This document shows, one piece after another, positions 1-17,445 of a stretch of DNA of 64,000 bases (within the stretch, counting starts at the first letter, position 1; each line of letters opens with the position of its first letter). Below the pieces are notes generated by a model that did not search any database, was not told where the DNA came from, and was given only the letters and a program-made list of their open reading frames with translations. The stretch spans positions 1,984,001 to 2,048,000 of the forward strand of contig JAKNDB010000105.1 in NCBI GenBank assembly GCA_024305405.1. The letters are read 5' to 3'. The stretch is from Dirofilaria immitis. Taxonomy: Eukaryota > Nematoda > Chromadorea > Rhabditida > Onchocercidae. The translations under genes and the position numbers were made by a program.

Positions 1-17
1 TGATTCTTTTAATATAC

Positions 18-575
18 CCATACGATCGGCCATATCCATATAAAGCTGTTCACTGATACATGTAAAAGGATGCTGTATACAATCCATCTGGCAATAAAAT
101 TTCGTCCAGGACATCCATCCCATCGGTGGTGTCCTAACAAAGAGAATTTCAAATGAATTTCGCAAAATTTCATATGATTTCATTGCAAAATATTGAAGCA
201 AGAAAAAATTTAATTTATTTTTTGTGTCATATCTAGAAGATCTATTCCAATCTCAAAATTAAGGTTAAATAAGACATATCTTCTAATCCAATTTATCGAA
301 AGAAAAGGGAATGAATGAATGAAAGAAATAAGTGAAAAAAAAGTAAACTTTGATATTATTATTATTAAAAAGGAACGAATTAACCATAGAAGAGGAGAGG
401 AAGAGGAAAGTGATTGTGACTTTACTGCAAGTATTGCTAGAAAAATATATCGCCAATTGTTACATACGTTACAATTTTGTGTAGCAAAATAAACAAACCT
501 AGCTAATCCATTTTCTAAAGTTTCACTAAATTTCACTGTTGTAACCAAATAAAGCAGAATACAATACTGATTCAT
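18..575 (-). CDS. gana-1: alpha-galactosidase / alpha-N-acetylgalactosaminidase, first two exons (runs off left edge)
   Basis: Lysosomal glycosidase of family GH27, which removes terminal alpha-galactose or alpha-N-acetylgalactosamine. Only the 5' end is present. Exon 1 is 499-575 and encodes a signal peptide beginning MNQYCILLYLVTTVKF. Exon 2 is 18-133 and encodes TPPMGWMSWTKFYCQMDC, CISEQLYMDMADRM: the conserved start of the mature GH27 barrel, including the TPPMGW motif and the paired cysteines. The junction is phase-consistent (GCT AG, then G ACA), giving Ala-Arg just before TPPMGW. The donor of exon 2 is GTATAT at 17-12, so the catalytic aspartates lie outside the window. The start is the first ATG of a frame with a good hydrophobic leader. 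The C. elegans homologue is GANA-1. The family call is firm; whether it prefers galactose or GalNAc cannot be told from this part. Confidence 0.9.
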
Positions 576-2344
576 AGTGAGATCACCGGACTACAAAATG
601 ATAGCACCTAAAAATATTTATAGGTCCAACTAATATTGAAAGGAGAAATTTGGGAAAAATGAATCATGCTTAACGAGTGCAATAAAATGAAGAAGATTGG
701 TTTATCTTAAAATGTTGATTAATAAGCTCAGCTTATGAGAGAAAGATGCTACTTTAAATCGAGCTAATTAAAGGACAAGTATCTAGCTATGTCCAACTTA
801 ATATTCAATCCGGGATGCCTAAAGGGTAAAATGAAAACGCATCAAAGGACATTACTTAAATGAAGACTATTTTTTTGCGATCAGAAAATATTATTGCTGA
901 AGGTAAAGTTCCGTTCGGTAAATGCAATATATCACGAAAAAAAAGAGCTAAATGCGATGAATTCAAAACGGCTAAATGCGTCGAGAAATCCATATATCGA
1001 TATAAATGATTATTGATATAAATGATTAGTTCTTATGCTCTGCATGAACAGCATGATAACATTATCTTGTACGAAACGATTCTATTCAATGGAATCAAAT
1101 TTTAAAAACTACTTTGAAATGAGGCCATATTTTTATAATAGACTTTCTTCCTTGATCAATTTAATGCATAATTGCTGCAGTCTGTTTCAATTTATCATTG
1201 AGTAGCTGAAAAGTAAGGTTTACTATATTTTATTCTCAAATCGATAATCCCAATGGATTGACATCTCGAAGTGATCTTCATCTCAAACCTAAGCAATTGA
1301 AATCTTTATTCTTATCAATAGTAAAATCCTTAGAGCAGTGAGATAAACAGAAATTCTTTCATTCACAAATTGGATAAAATGGAAAAATTTAAGTTATATT
1401 GATTGATAATCCTTCGTAGTTCAGCACTAGTGTTTGTTTGAAAAATGTGTTTTTTCTGATGAAAGAATAACAAAAGAAAATATTCATAATTAATGCTTAA
1501 AAGACTCTGATAATTCCCTTCAAATTAAAGTTTAATGAAATCAAAGATTATTTACTTTAAAATATCTGGTTGTCTGAACCACAAAAAAATTAGGAACTTT
1601 TAGCGATTTAAATTAGAAGTGAATTCAAACGAACTTAACAGTTGCAAAATGTGAAGTCGTTAGAAAGAAGAAGTGAAATTTTCAAAACAGCTAGCAAAGG
1701 ATGCATTGTAGAGAATTCACACGAAAAAAAGAGGACTTGAATGACTTGAACAACGATTATCATCAAGTGAGTGAATTAGCGAAGTGAAAATTGGTGATAA
1801 CAGGTGATTCTGGTACAAATAACAGATGATAAGTCAATTGAGCGTGTAACTGAGATATCACAACATATTCTTCAATAATATTGATGGCAGAAGTGGTCAT
1901 CTATAAACCAACGTATTCCCAATCAATACATCAGATATGTACAGAACTTTTCACCCTGATTGCAATAGAGTCTTGAGAAGAATGGCAGACAGAGCAATGT
2001 GACGTTCAAATTAAATTTAGACGGAAGTTAGCTAAAAATATGAAGTGTTTATCATATATCATTGATAAAATTTTAAGGCACTTTCTTATTAATATCGATT
2101 AATATCGAACTGTTACATTTTATTTGGGGATCCTATGAAGCAGAACTCATTTCAGTCTCAACTATCAATGTCGTGTACTGTGATCTCCCTGATTTCTTCA
2201 TGTTAACTTTGCTTTCTTCATCGATATTTGGATATTATTGGCATTGTTCATATCATGAATTAAAACACCAGGCATAATTATTAGTCAAAAATATTTGGAC
2301 TACGTGTTTATGCTTAAATATTACTTAAATTTATCAAGTTATAA
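576..2344. other. no gene recognised
   Basis: AT-rich, stop-dense sequence upstream of the alpha-galactosidase gene. It presumably includes that gene's promoter. No coding exon or repeat could be supported. Confidence 0.5.
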
Positions 2345-2627
2345 TTTTGACTAACCTACTTTTAATAGTATAACCAGTTTGTAAAACGTCCATGTTAGTA
2401 CCAACCTCTTTTTCATTATTTCCTCCTCTATAATAGCTTGGTACAAATTACTATCAAAGAGTTTTCCAATTAGATCCATTTCCTTTATCCCGTGTTTTTT
2501 GAAATCATCATAATTTTTGATGAGCTACTTTAATCCCTTCATGAACAGGATCACCATCTTCCAGATTTTCCATTATCATTTTTAAATTATCACAAGAGTC
2601 TATTACGTCAGTAGCAAAAAATGGCTG
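2345..2627 (-). pseudogene. GrpE-like nucleotide exchange factor fragment, frame-broken
   Basis: Read on the minus strand, three successive frames give the C-terminal half of mitochondrial GrpE: DVIDSCDNLKMIMENLEDGD and HEGIKVAHQKL, then DDFKKHGIKEMDLIGKLFDS and LYQAIIEEE, then EVGTNMDVLQTGYTIKSR. Spacing against the family implies a 2-base loss near 2510 and a 1-base loss in an A-run near 2418. GrpE drives ADP release from mitochondrial Hsp70. The block is bounded by an acceptor-like AACAG before the Pro codon (near 2625) and a donor-like GTTAGT at its end. However, neither the N-terminal coiled coil nor the final LRPA segment could be found nearby. It is therefore either a relic or the single recognisable exon of a badly sequenced gene. 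I favour a relic. Confidence 0.6.
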
Positions 2628-2630
2628 TTA

Positions 2631-5600
2631 ATACTAGACACTGCAGGTAGGCTTCACATCAACAACGATATGATGAATGAGTTGAAAGCTATAAAGAAAA
2701 TAATGACAAAATTTCTCACCTGATTTTAAGTAATGCAATCAATTTACGATAGGCAACTACTTATTAATTTGGTTTGCGCGAGTTCCTTCAGTAGTATTCA
2801 TTTTCCGTGTGTACAATTTTCTCATTGAATGAAGTATATGGAAATTTTTATCATGACAGTATTGTTGTAATGTTTGTGTTGTAAAGATTGTCGTCTTGTT
2901 GTCGGGAAAAATTGGAAACCTGGTTAGAGATTTGATATATAGCGAAGTTTTATTATGATAGATTTTATTCGTCGCAACTACGGTACATAAATTCGTTAAG
3001 GAATATCGACAATACAATAGATAGCTTGAATTTTCTATTAATTATAGGAAAGTTATCTAAAACTTATTGATTTTTAAATTATAGCGTTGAATTTGAGAGA
3101 GCGATAACACGATGAAGGCAAAGACCAAAAGATGTGTACGACATATGAATGTGTATAAATGGGCATAAATGGTAAGTCTCTCGACCGATAATTTCTTCCT
3201 TTATATTGATGGTTTATAATGCTTTAATGAACGCCTTAATCTGAAGGATGATAGGTCAAAATCGGATACTTGGAGTGCTGTAGACAACATCCTTCATATA
3301 ATTACAAAACTGACCTTCAACGAGATGAATTTTTGTTGAAAAACATGAAAATAATTTTACAAGATATTTAATAATACAAATATCTTATTTATTTTCAACA
3401 TTTGTATTATTAATATTTCGGTTATTCCGACACTTTATCCATTTCATCATTAGCAACTTCAACACCAAAAATTGCTATTTTAGAATCTTGGTTATTTATT
3501 TGGAACGGTTGAAATTGCGTGGTTCTGATCGTGAATATGATTCATAACAAATCTTTCAATTTTCGTCCATTACGGCTTCATTTCTGTATTTCAGCAAATT
3601 TCTATTCATGCAATTTTTGAATTTGTGTGGAAATCAATATAGCTACTCAATTTACATTAAAATATAATATTCTTTCATTTCAAATTTTACAAGAAATTTT
3701 CATTCAAGATTACAAAAGTCATTCAAAAAAATCTTTTCAAATCATTGAATTGAAAACAAAGGACATTATAATTCTTCATGGAATGGAAATTGCAGAGCTT
3801 GGAATTCAACTCATACTTACAAATTATGCTTATTCTTCCTTACACGGCAATACTCGTATAAACATCATTTACTTTGATGAATTATAGTGATTTTGATCAT
3901 TATTAATTCCTGCTATCTATTTCTAATTTTTAAAATTTTTTTTATTTATTAATAATCATATCAGCAAAATATAGTCGATATCATTCAAAGCAGGCATAAA
4001 AAGCACTTATGAAAAAAGTTAAATCAGAAGTAATGCATGTTAAGATAATGAATAATTTTAGTAAAGTATATTATTTCAATTGATTTTTTATTACAATGGC
4101 TAGAAAAGTCTTTTTTTTTTTCGAGGAAAAGGATAAGTGCAAATCTCGCAATTCGATAAGGAATGATTGCTACAAATTTAGAAATTTCTTTACAAATTAA
4201 GGTAAATATAGCTGAAATACTTAGAAATTCCAAAATAGTTACAATTTAAAATACTTATTAACAAAACGTCAAAGCATAATGATTGCAAAGATGAAATTCC
4301 AAAAGTTCAAAGATACTTCGAAATAAAAAGGAATTGTGAATGAGTGTTAAAAATGGAAATGAAGAAAGAATCGGAAACAACTCCCATTAATCATTAACAA
4401 CTTTCATCAAATATTAGTTCTAATTTGATTGAAACATGAAACAACGTATAATCACAAAATCATTAATTAGGAAGACAATGTTGCACTATCTTCAGGAATG
4501 CCATGTTGAATCTCTTTGTCATTACATGGTCGCTGACGCTGATTTGGAAACTATATTTGGAATGGAGAATTAAGAAGATGACGATCTCGATGACACTTTC
4601 CATGGCGATAATAGCAAATGCAAACTTATAGCTTAGATAAACATGATATTTATTCAAGAAATAAAACAATCAAGCCATAAATTACGGAACTATAATCAAT
4701 AAACGAAACTGTTTCATCTATTTCTTTTCCTCAGCCATCATGTTGATTCACATAGTGATAGTATCTGATAACAAAAATTCAAAACTTGATAAAAATACTG
4801 AAGTCAATAAAATTTAATAAATGTTCTTTTGCTGTAAATTAATTAGCTATTTGAATTTTTAAAAAAGTTATAAAACATAGATGGTTTAACAAATGAAACA
4901 ATGAATGCATAGCATTAACCATCGATATCATTTAATTTAAATAAATACAAATTCAGTCCTTCAGAAAATATAATAATAAAGTATGTTTGAAGGATTCATT
5001 AAAAATCTTTCCCATAAAACAAATTCAATAATTTGTCAAATCATTTCAGTCCTTTAAGGCCCGTCCATATACAAGCAATTGCTACTTGCAACAACAGATC
5101 ACAAGAGCAGCGCTGTGTAAATCGATCAATGGAATTATTTATTTGTCCTATGACAGTTTGTTTCATCGTCATCCCACAATTCACTTTATAGCTTCCCTTT
5201 CATGTATAACTTGAGCTATCGCAAAATTCGCAGATCTGACGATCAATTTTATTTGTTTACCTGTGTGATTTAAATTTCTATCAGCCAAGTGATTGCCGAT
5301 TACATTATTGCTCGGTCAGTATTATGGAATTTTATTTGATTGAAGTTGTAAATTCGCCTTAACATTCACAAGTAGTTGAGAATCTGAAATAGCTATTCTC
5401 ATCATATCTTATTAACGAATAGAACAATGACCATAAGAGCGATCCTTGATCGATCTATCTATTTTTTTTTTTGTAGATCTAGATTTCAGGAAGTGATGGC
5501 ATATTAGGCATTTCAAACCGCAAATAAACATTTGTATATCTTTGACAGAAAGAGTATCTATTGAAGATTGAAAATTATAGGTAAATATGCTGATGATTCT

Positions 5601-5736
5601 GCAGGAGACAAAATAGTAAATTTTGACTATTTTAAAAGACGTTTCACATACCACTTTATTAAGGCAGAAATTGATAAATTATTTGAAGTGGATGAATGCG
5701 TCACTGAACGTAACTATTTGTCGTTCGCGTCAGAGT
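2631..5736. other. no gene recognised
   Basis: AT-rich sequence before the molybdenum insertase gene. It holds a short inverted repeat around 3366-3415 (arms of about 15 bases around TAATAATACAAAT and its complement). Several open frames of 60-90 codons have no recognisable family, splice support or coding bias, and are left out. Confidence 0.45.
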
Positions 5737-8628
5737 ATGTGGCCAGCTGTATCGGTGAAGGAAGCAATGGATATTATAGAAGAACACGCTTCATTGTTGT
5801 ATAGAACACGCACAGTTATCATTACAAATATCAAAACAGGTAGATATATCCATAAAGTATTAAATTGATGCTAATTGAGCAAAAATGATAACTGGACGAG
5901 ATACATATGTTTGCATATCCGCATGCTTCATAGCAGCAATTTGGAAGATTTGGCTTATATAAATATCATTTTCCTATATGAATTGACTTTTTCCATATAT
6001 TTTCTACATTTTATAATCTTTTCGGCAGTTGAGAAAAGAGCATTGATTGTTAAAATTTAGGAGATGTTCTGGCGGAAAATGTGGTTGCGACAAAAGCACT
6101 CCCTGAAGTTCGTACATCTATTAAAGATGGATATGCTGTTATCGGTTGCTATTCAGATATTCAATTATTCGTTCTCATTTCACTAATTTATAAAAACGAG
6201 GAAACTGCAAAAAGTTAAATTAAGACATCTTAGTTAGTTTTCTCCATTAAGGCGAACTTTAAGAAAAACAAGTGTAGTTTTTTGATGAGAGATATTTGAA
6301 GCATCAGATGGCAAAGGTTTTCGAAAGGTTGTAGCTGGAACAACCGCTGGTGTTTTGGCTTCTGATATTCTACGGCCAGGTACTATCTGTCGAGTAAATA
6401 CAGGTTATATATTTTTTCGATTAACCTTCCAAACTTTATTTGTCATTATTCAAATAATTATTCAACATGCATTTGTTACCATAATGTATTTTGCTATCAA
6501 CCTCTAACACTTTTTTCCACTAATTGCTTAATTATTCGTAAATAATACCTTAATCTGTATTATTTGTTCGATAATTGAAATGATCTTTTAAACAGGCTTT
6601 GCCATTTCAAAACAAATTTTGCTATATATAAATTATATTTATAAGTTGACTTATGTTAAGGTTCTATGGTACCAGATGGTGCGGATGCGGTAGTACAAGT
6701 TGAAAATACTCGCGTTGTAAACCATGATGTTAGTGGATATATTTCATGCAATAAATCAATTGTTTTGCTGTAAATTTTCATAGTTATTAATCCAAGCATC
6801 TTGCTGGCAGAATTATGATGAACGAATTCTATTTTTAGAATTTTGAAGAGATTGTAGTGGAAATATTGAATGAACCAGAAATTGGACAGGATATCAGGTA
6901 AGATCGCGTTTTTAGCTTATATCATGCTCCTCAATGGAAAGATGTTGCGGAGATGTCAATAGGAGATAGTTGAAAAATAATTGAAGACTTCAAAAACATA
7001 AACAAAGAGAGCAAACTTATGGTTTACCTTAAGATCTCATATGAAATGCGGAGAAAATTTGAATAAGGGATTTTTGTATTTGCTATGAGTAAAAAGAATT
7101 CACCAGGAATTTTCTTCATTCTTTTCCGAAGTCTGATCAATATTATAGACAAATTGGTTGTGATATTAAATTGGGAGAAATCTTACTTCGCAAAGGATGT
7201 GTGCTAAATGCTGCTGAAATTGGAATTTTAGCGGCATCGGAAAGGAATTTCGTGAAAATATTTCGGAAACCCAAAGTTGCAGTTATTTCTACGGGCCATG
7301 AAGTAAGTTGGTAAAGATTATTAACTGCTAAATACATTGATTTGTTTAAGGAACTAAAAAGTTTTAAACTAACATTTGTCTGATGTTTTTTTAACACGAA
7401 ATTGAAATGCAATTTGGGTCGAAAAAATGATTTGAGGTAGTGGACAGTATATCGAATGATTGTCCATTAGGGTCAGTACGGGACACAAATCGTCCGATGC
7501 TCATTGCTTTGCTCAAGGAAAATAATTTCAAACACGTGGATATTGGCATTTTGCCAGATGAGTCAGTTTTTATGAATTAAAATTTGATAATTAGATTGAA
7601 AAATTGAAAAGAGAATAGATAACGATTGAACTGTCTTGCTCTTTTAGAGAGGAAAATTGGAAGAGGGACTGAAAACAGCGCTGACGTTGAGCGATGTTGT
7701 TGTTTGTTCTGGTGGCGTTTCTATGGGTGAAAAGGTATAAATTTTATGCTTACTGCATCAACACACTAGTGCAATTCTTTTTCTTGAGAATTGTTGAATG
7801 GATTCAAATTAAGAAGCGGTATGTTTTCAAAATGCAAAAACGATGCATGAAGACTAGAATGAATTTGTAATCAGAAAGGGACGATCTAATAACGATCTTT
7901 AGCTACTGCATCATAATATATCAAAAGATAGTACATTTATTTTTATGCTATAACCAAAGTATTTTTCAAATATAAGTTAAATAATGCAAAACTGATTTAA
8001 GGATTACCTTAAAAATGTGCTGCAAAAACGGTTACATTTCACTATAAAATTTGGTAGAGTGATGGTCAAACCTGGTTTGCCAACTACTTTCGCTCATGGA
8101 AAGTGGAATAATACAGAAAAATTGGTTTTGCTCTGCCCGGAAATCCTGTATCTACTTGGGTTGCCGCACAATTGTTCGTATTACCTACGCTGAGGAAGAT
8201 GGCAGGATGGAAATACTATCAGCATATTGTTATTAGTGTACGAGTAAGTGCTTATATTTTCCCGTATATATGCAGTCATCACTAATCCTGTTCCATAAAT
8301 TTAGATTTAAAATAAAATGGCATCAATGGAAGAGAAATTGAATTTAAGATTCGGAGAAATTTATATAGGCAAATTGGAATAGAACTTAAATTTATAGCTA
8401 AGTGAAACTATCAAACTGGATTGTCGACCGGAATACCGACGAGCTCGTTTATTACCTGATCCAGAAAATTTACCTCGAGCAATTTGTCTGGAGAAAGAAC
8501 AAATGAGCTCACGACTACTATCAGTCCGAGGAGCTAATTTGTTGCTTAAATTGCCTCCTTGTACAGATACTAAATCAACGATACAAAAGGACGAAGTAGT
8601 AGATGCAATGGTGATCGATCGATTATAA
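5737..8628 (+). CDS. moc-1: molybdopterin molybdenum insertase, MoeA / gephyrin E-domain protein
   Basis: Catalyses insertion of molybdate into adenylated molybdopterin, the last step of molybdenum cofactor synthesis, in the cytosol. Exons: 5737-5839, 6061-6144, 6302-6403, 6661-6728, 6839-6897, 7149-7302, 7437-7561, 7650-7734, 8002-8243, 8398-8628; about 417 aa, normal for a MoeA-only protein. There is no MogA/G domain, as in C. elegans MOC-1. Motifs in order: [94 protein letters not shown], and C-terminal [37 protein letters not shown]. The chosen ATG lies 3 bases after a CAG that could be a trans-splice acceptor and begins the MoeA domain directly. One frame break: an A-run near 8117-8121 is one base short between HGK and [10 protein letters not shown]. 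All other junctions keep phase. Confidence 0.94.
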
Positions 8629-8732
8629 ATCGTATCATTTTTTTTTAAGATCAATTTTAGCAACTGATATGCTATTCTATATTATAAAAAGTTTTACAGA
8701 GATAATGTTAAGACCCAACTAAAAGAATGAGA

Positions 8733-8738
8733 AATAAA
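8733..8738 (+). other. AATAAA polyadenylation signal of the MoeA gene
   Basis: A canonical AATAAA sits about 105 bases after the stop codon of the insertase gene, a usual distance for a nematode 3' UTR. Confidence 0.5.
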
Positions 8739-10707
8739 GCCGTGAATCTTCAGTATCATTTATATTTTCAAAATACGAATATGAATGATAATTTCGGTTG
8801 TTGATGATTTCCCTCTATGACAGATATTTAGAACAGACACCCTTTCTGAATGCATTTTAGATCAGTATTGAACGTTGTTGCTGTTCGCACTTTCAATTTC
8901 ATATTGAGTATTTCCACTTTGCTCAATGGCTCATCAGTGGTTTCGCGATATTTGAAACTAAGAAAAATATTTTTTTTCTGAAATTTGAATAGTTTTCCTA
9001 AGAAAATTCAAGGAAAAAAAATTAATTATATCCTTAAAAAAGTCAGTACTAGTTAAAGCTGAAATATAATAAAACAAATGCGCATTTGGGACGAAGCAAT
9101 TTTTCCGGGAAGTTTTGAAATGCTGTTGCTGATCAAATTTCATCACCGTCGATTTCTAAAAGTCTAAATATGATTTAAAAGGAATAACACAGAGATAAGA
9201 AAATCTTCGAATTTTTTCTTACAAATATCTTCCTTAATTCAGAGCGACAAGAATGGCTAAAAGATGTAAGCACATAAAGCAACTTCGAACGACAATTTAA
9301 TAATGTTCCATCATCATACTAACTAACAGTCAAGTGATTTTGCACATAATGTGTAAGATTTCGATTATATATTTAATGCCAAATAATTATTAGTACCATA
9401 ATTTGATGTTAGCACAATTTGATGTCATTATTTTAAATATAAAGAGCTATCTCTTGCGAATATCTACTAAATATCAAATCCATTTTATTTGTTACTTGTA
9501 AATATCAATAAAAGAAGAGAGACAAGATATATCATGTGGACCAAAGTGTAAGCAACGACCGCCTGATAATTGACATGAATGTATAAGGTAAATATTAATA
9601 ATGGAAAACATTTGCAAAACATTAAGCTAAAAATATAATAACTTGCAGCGGACATGTTGCATAAATTCAACCTAAAGTAGTACCTAGAACAAATCTGATT
9701 GAATTGTTCGCGAAGTCCCCGAGAATCTGACCTTTTCCCGAAATAACAGTTAACTACATCTAACAGTAAACGAGAACTATCTGCACATTAATCAGTTCAC
9801 TTAATTGTTACCACTTTATTATAAATGCGATGCATGAACTCGTACCAAGAAATCAGAAAATAATATTGGCCAACAAAATTAGAAAAGAATCTATAAACGT
9901 ACTTGAATCAGTGAGTTTATGTATATTAAGCCGTCAGAAGCATTCGACTTTACGAGTGCCTAACTCGCGCTGACATTACAATCATTGGATCTATGTACAT
10001 CTAGAAATTTTTAAATTTAAAGTGTCCAATATTTAAGAATTCAGAATCATTCGAATAGTTCTAGACTGGAATATTCTAAGCCAATTTTGATTTAATAAAG
10101 ATCTTTTCTAGTCTTATAACTTCTTAATACATCTCTGATCTGTAAAGCCAAAAGTCTGACGATTAGAAATGACACCTCCAATAAATCAATTTCAATAACT
10201 GAATCCACTCATACATTTTCGCAAAAATCAATTAGAAAATAAAATATTAGAAAACAAAAATAAAACCACACAAATCTCAACTGAAACAAAAATTTCCAGA
10301 ATCATACACTACATACACATACGATCTTCCTTCTTTGATGCTCAAAACAATGCGAAATCGCAATCTTTTTTTATACGACGTTTTATATTTCAAAACAAAT
10401 TTCCATAAAATTATATGCAATAAAAAATGCTTTTCCATTCTGGTCACAAATTTTCAGTAAGAATTTAATAATTATATTAAAAAACTTTAATAAAATGTAA
10501 GAAAACAAACAGCATTAAATCAATTTTGCAAAACTTTGAGACGGTTTTAAAAATGATGGTAAATATTTTTTTCAGGAAAATAAAGTTGATCAGTTTATTA
10601 TATAAATTCTTACTAGTAAAGTACAGCACTGAAGAATTATGTATTGTACATTTTACTATATCAGAAATTAATAAAACATCTGGAATAACAAAAAAAATGA
10701 CTAAAAC
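8739..10707. other. convergent intergenic region, no gene recognised
   Basis: Lies between the 3' ends of the MoeA and Hsp70 genes, which converge on it. AT-rich with short unsupported open frames; 3' UTR sequence of both genes is expected here. Confidence 0.5.
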
Positions 10708-15030
<4,323 letters not shown>

Positions 15031-16650
15031 TTCGCTTTGCTTTTTCTGCCTGCATAAGACTATAATGTGTCATGGTACAACTCTCAAACCCACTTTTGAA
15101 AACTCCACGGAATTCCCCTGATATTTAAAAAGCAGTCATACCAAAATCCCACCTCGTGAATAACCATCTCCTTTAATCCCAAGCTTTACGGTAATGTCGC
15201 CCGAGACTTTTGTTGTCTGTTACAGCATTAAAGTATATTTGTTCGAGGATTTTGTGGCCATTTGTCTATTCGAATTGACGAAAAGTTTATCATTATTTCT
15301 TGCATGATACTGTTAAGTTGGAGATGACTTTTGAAAGCTAGTTTCTGATTGCCGAAATCTAGCAAAGATTTGGATAGGAGCAGGCAATCCATTGAAATAT
15401 AATTGAACGGATATGATATTCAACAGAAAACTTATTTTGATACTTGCGGAGTATTCGAGCTAGTTGAACAGCCTAATTGTGGAAAATATATTTCTAATAA
15501 CAGTCATACAAACGAATCTTAGAATGCTGAACCTTTATATTCGATATCGCTAATGGACAGATTTTTTTCGTGTTTTACTCCCATATTTAGTAAATAAAAC
15601 TTTCAGTGGATTCATTTATTTATCCAATCAAAAGATGACGGAATAAGTGGATGGATTCAAAAAAGGCAATCTTATTTCATTTTATACTTGTCACTTGAAT
15701 TTATTATCATTCTTTGCAATTTACTGATAGAAAAAGGAAGAGTATCACAGATTTTTTTGACATAATAGAAGGTAAAAGGAAATTTAAACTCTATCTGATT
15801 TGTTTGTTGAAATGTACCGTCCAGTATATCCCTGAAATTCGACGGTTAAATTAACATAGTTTAATGGCTATAACAAAAACCATTCCGTTAAATTGTTACA
15901 TTTTATCTCACCATTATCGAATTTTTGACATTTAAAGTTCTTTTTTCGAACAGTAAAAGTTTTAAATTATCTATAATGAGCATATTCCTACACTTTTGTA
16001 TCCCTTAAGTCAAACTTGCAGCGGGCGTCTGAACTGTTTCAAATCTTCCATCATCATCTATTCCAATCCAACTTTGTTTATTAACCATTTTGTTTATTAC
16101 TGTTACTTTTCCTTTAATCTAGAACTGAATACATCTTTTTTAAATTCAAAATCCATAATTTTTAGACGGGACTATTCACTGACAATAATTTATGAGATAA
16201 TATAATTTCTTCAATTTGCATTGCTTTATTTTGACTCTATCATGAAAGATTGCTGGGAACGATTTTTATGAAACTATCATACAGAACTATTACATTAGAA
16301 CTGTAGAGGTAAGATAAACAAATCTTCATATTCAAATTTGTTCGGTAGTATATCTTTGATATTACCATTTAGAAAAACAATACTAAAAGTATAAATTCTT
16401 TATTCAAAATGTTTTTAATGTTCCTGTCACCTTTGATTGATTAGCTTTGAAGCAGCGGTTCTTATAATGTGAAGTTTTCGAATTCTAAATTTGTTGATAC
16501 TAAGGTCATTTTGTCAAGAACTTACATGAGATTTTGAAAAAGATTTAAATGCTTGCATTTCATTTAGAAAGAAACTGCGATACTTTTGGAATAATTAAAA
16601 GGAAGCAACCTCGATGTTGTGATTAATATTAAATGTTTCCAAATCATCTT
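15031..16650. other. intergenic region upstream of mitochondrial Hsp70
   Basis: Holds the presumed promoter of the minus-strand Hsp70 gene at its left end and the 3' flank of the next minus-strand gene at its right end. No coding exon could be supported. Confidence 0.45.
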
Positions 16651-17445
16651 TCAAGATAAGCAGCTTTCCAGAATTAGTTCTGCATTTTTCCTGAAGGAAC
16701 TTTGCACTTCTCGGAGGTTTTCTATGAGTCTGAAATGTATTCGTATCTATTAAAAGTTCCAAATCAATGAAAGAATAAAAATGCGGTTTTATATTATATT
16801 AAGCAATTTAGAAATTTTTAAAATGCTTGAATTTGATTATTACATTAAAATAAAAAAACAAAATTTGCTAATATACAAGAATAAACTTTTTAAATTTGAA
16901 AATTGAAAAATTTCCATGAGTTAACAAAAACCACCTTTTTCGTTCCAACTCCCAATTCTCTTTCATTTGTTTGGTTTCGATCTTATTATATCGATAAAGC
17001 AACGTAGAAATCTCATCATAATATTCTGAAAGATAAATCTCAAAGTTCCAATATACCACAAGTTGTGTTTTTCGAAAATAGTTTTCCAGTCAAAGGACCC
17101 GAATAATTCCCGAAGTTTTAAAATGTTAGCTGTCATAAAAGCAAATATAAATAAATAAAAAGTATTGGATAGTACACAAAAGTTTTTTACTGGAGGGATT
17201 GTGTGAATGCGTGACGGCAAAAAAAAAAGTGATGAAAAAGAAAAATATTATAAAAAAGAATTATGTGATTAAGGGTAACTAGACATGAAAATTTGTTACC
17301 GAAATGATCACCTTTATCAAAGAATTGTTGATTTTCTTCATAATTTTGTAAATCATTTGTACATCTAGAACAATATGCTACACAGCAATTTATTACTACT
17401 ACTAATGATAAAATGACAATAAATAATGATAGCCATAATAAACAT
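16651..17445 (-). CDS. small secreted or membrane-anchored protein, unrecognised
   Basis: Not recognised. Four exons fit splice motifs and phases: 17312-17445, 17057-17129, 16935-17025, 16651-16729, giving about 124 aa. The N-terminus is strongly hydrophobic (MFIMAIIIYCHL, LSLVVVINCCVAYCSRC), so it is a signal peptide or membrane anchor followed by cysteines. The middle reads NILKLRELFGSFDWKTIFEN. The C-terminal half is charged and helical, probably coiled coil (YYDEISTLLYRYNKIETKQM, KENWELERKRLIENLREVQS, then FRKNAELILESCLS and stop). Two homopolymers must each be one base shorter than written for the frame to hold: the A-run at 17410-17413 and the T-run at 17068-17072. That matches the error pattern elsewhere in the window. 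The last two exons are the best supported. A surface or excreted product is inferred from the leader only. Confidence 0.5.

Noticed and set aside
210..498. Continuation of the signal-peptide frame of the alpha-galactosidase gene as a 121-residue protein
   Set aside because: A GT donor at 498-497 joins the leader in phase to TPPMGW at 133; the rest is intron.
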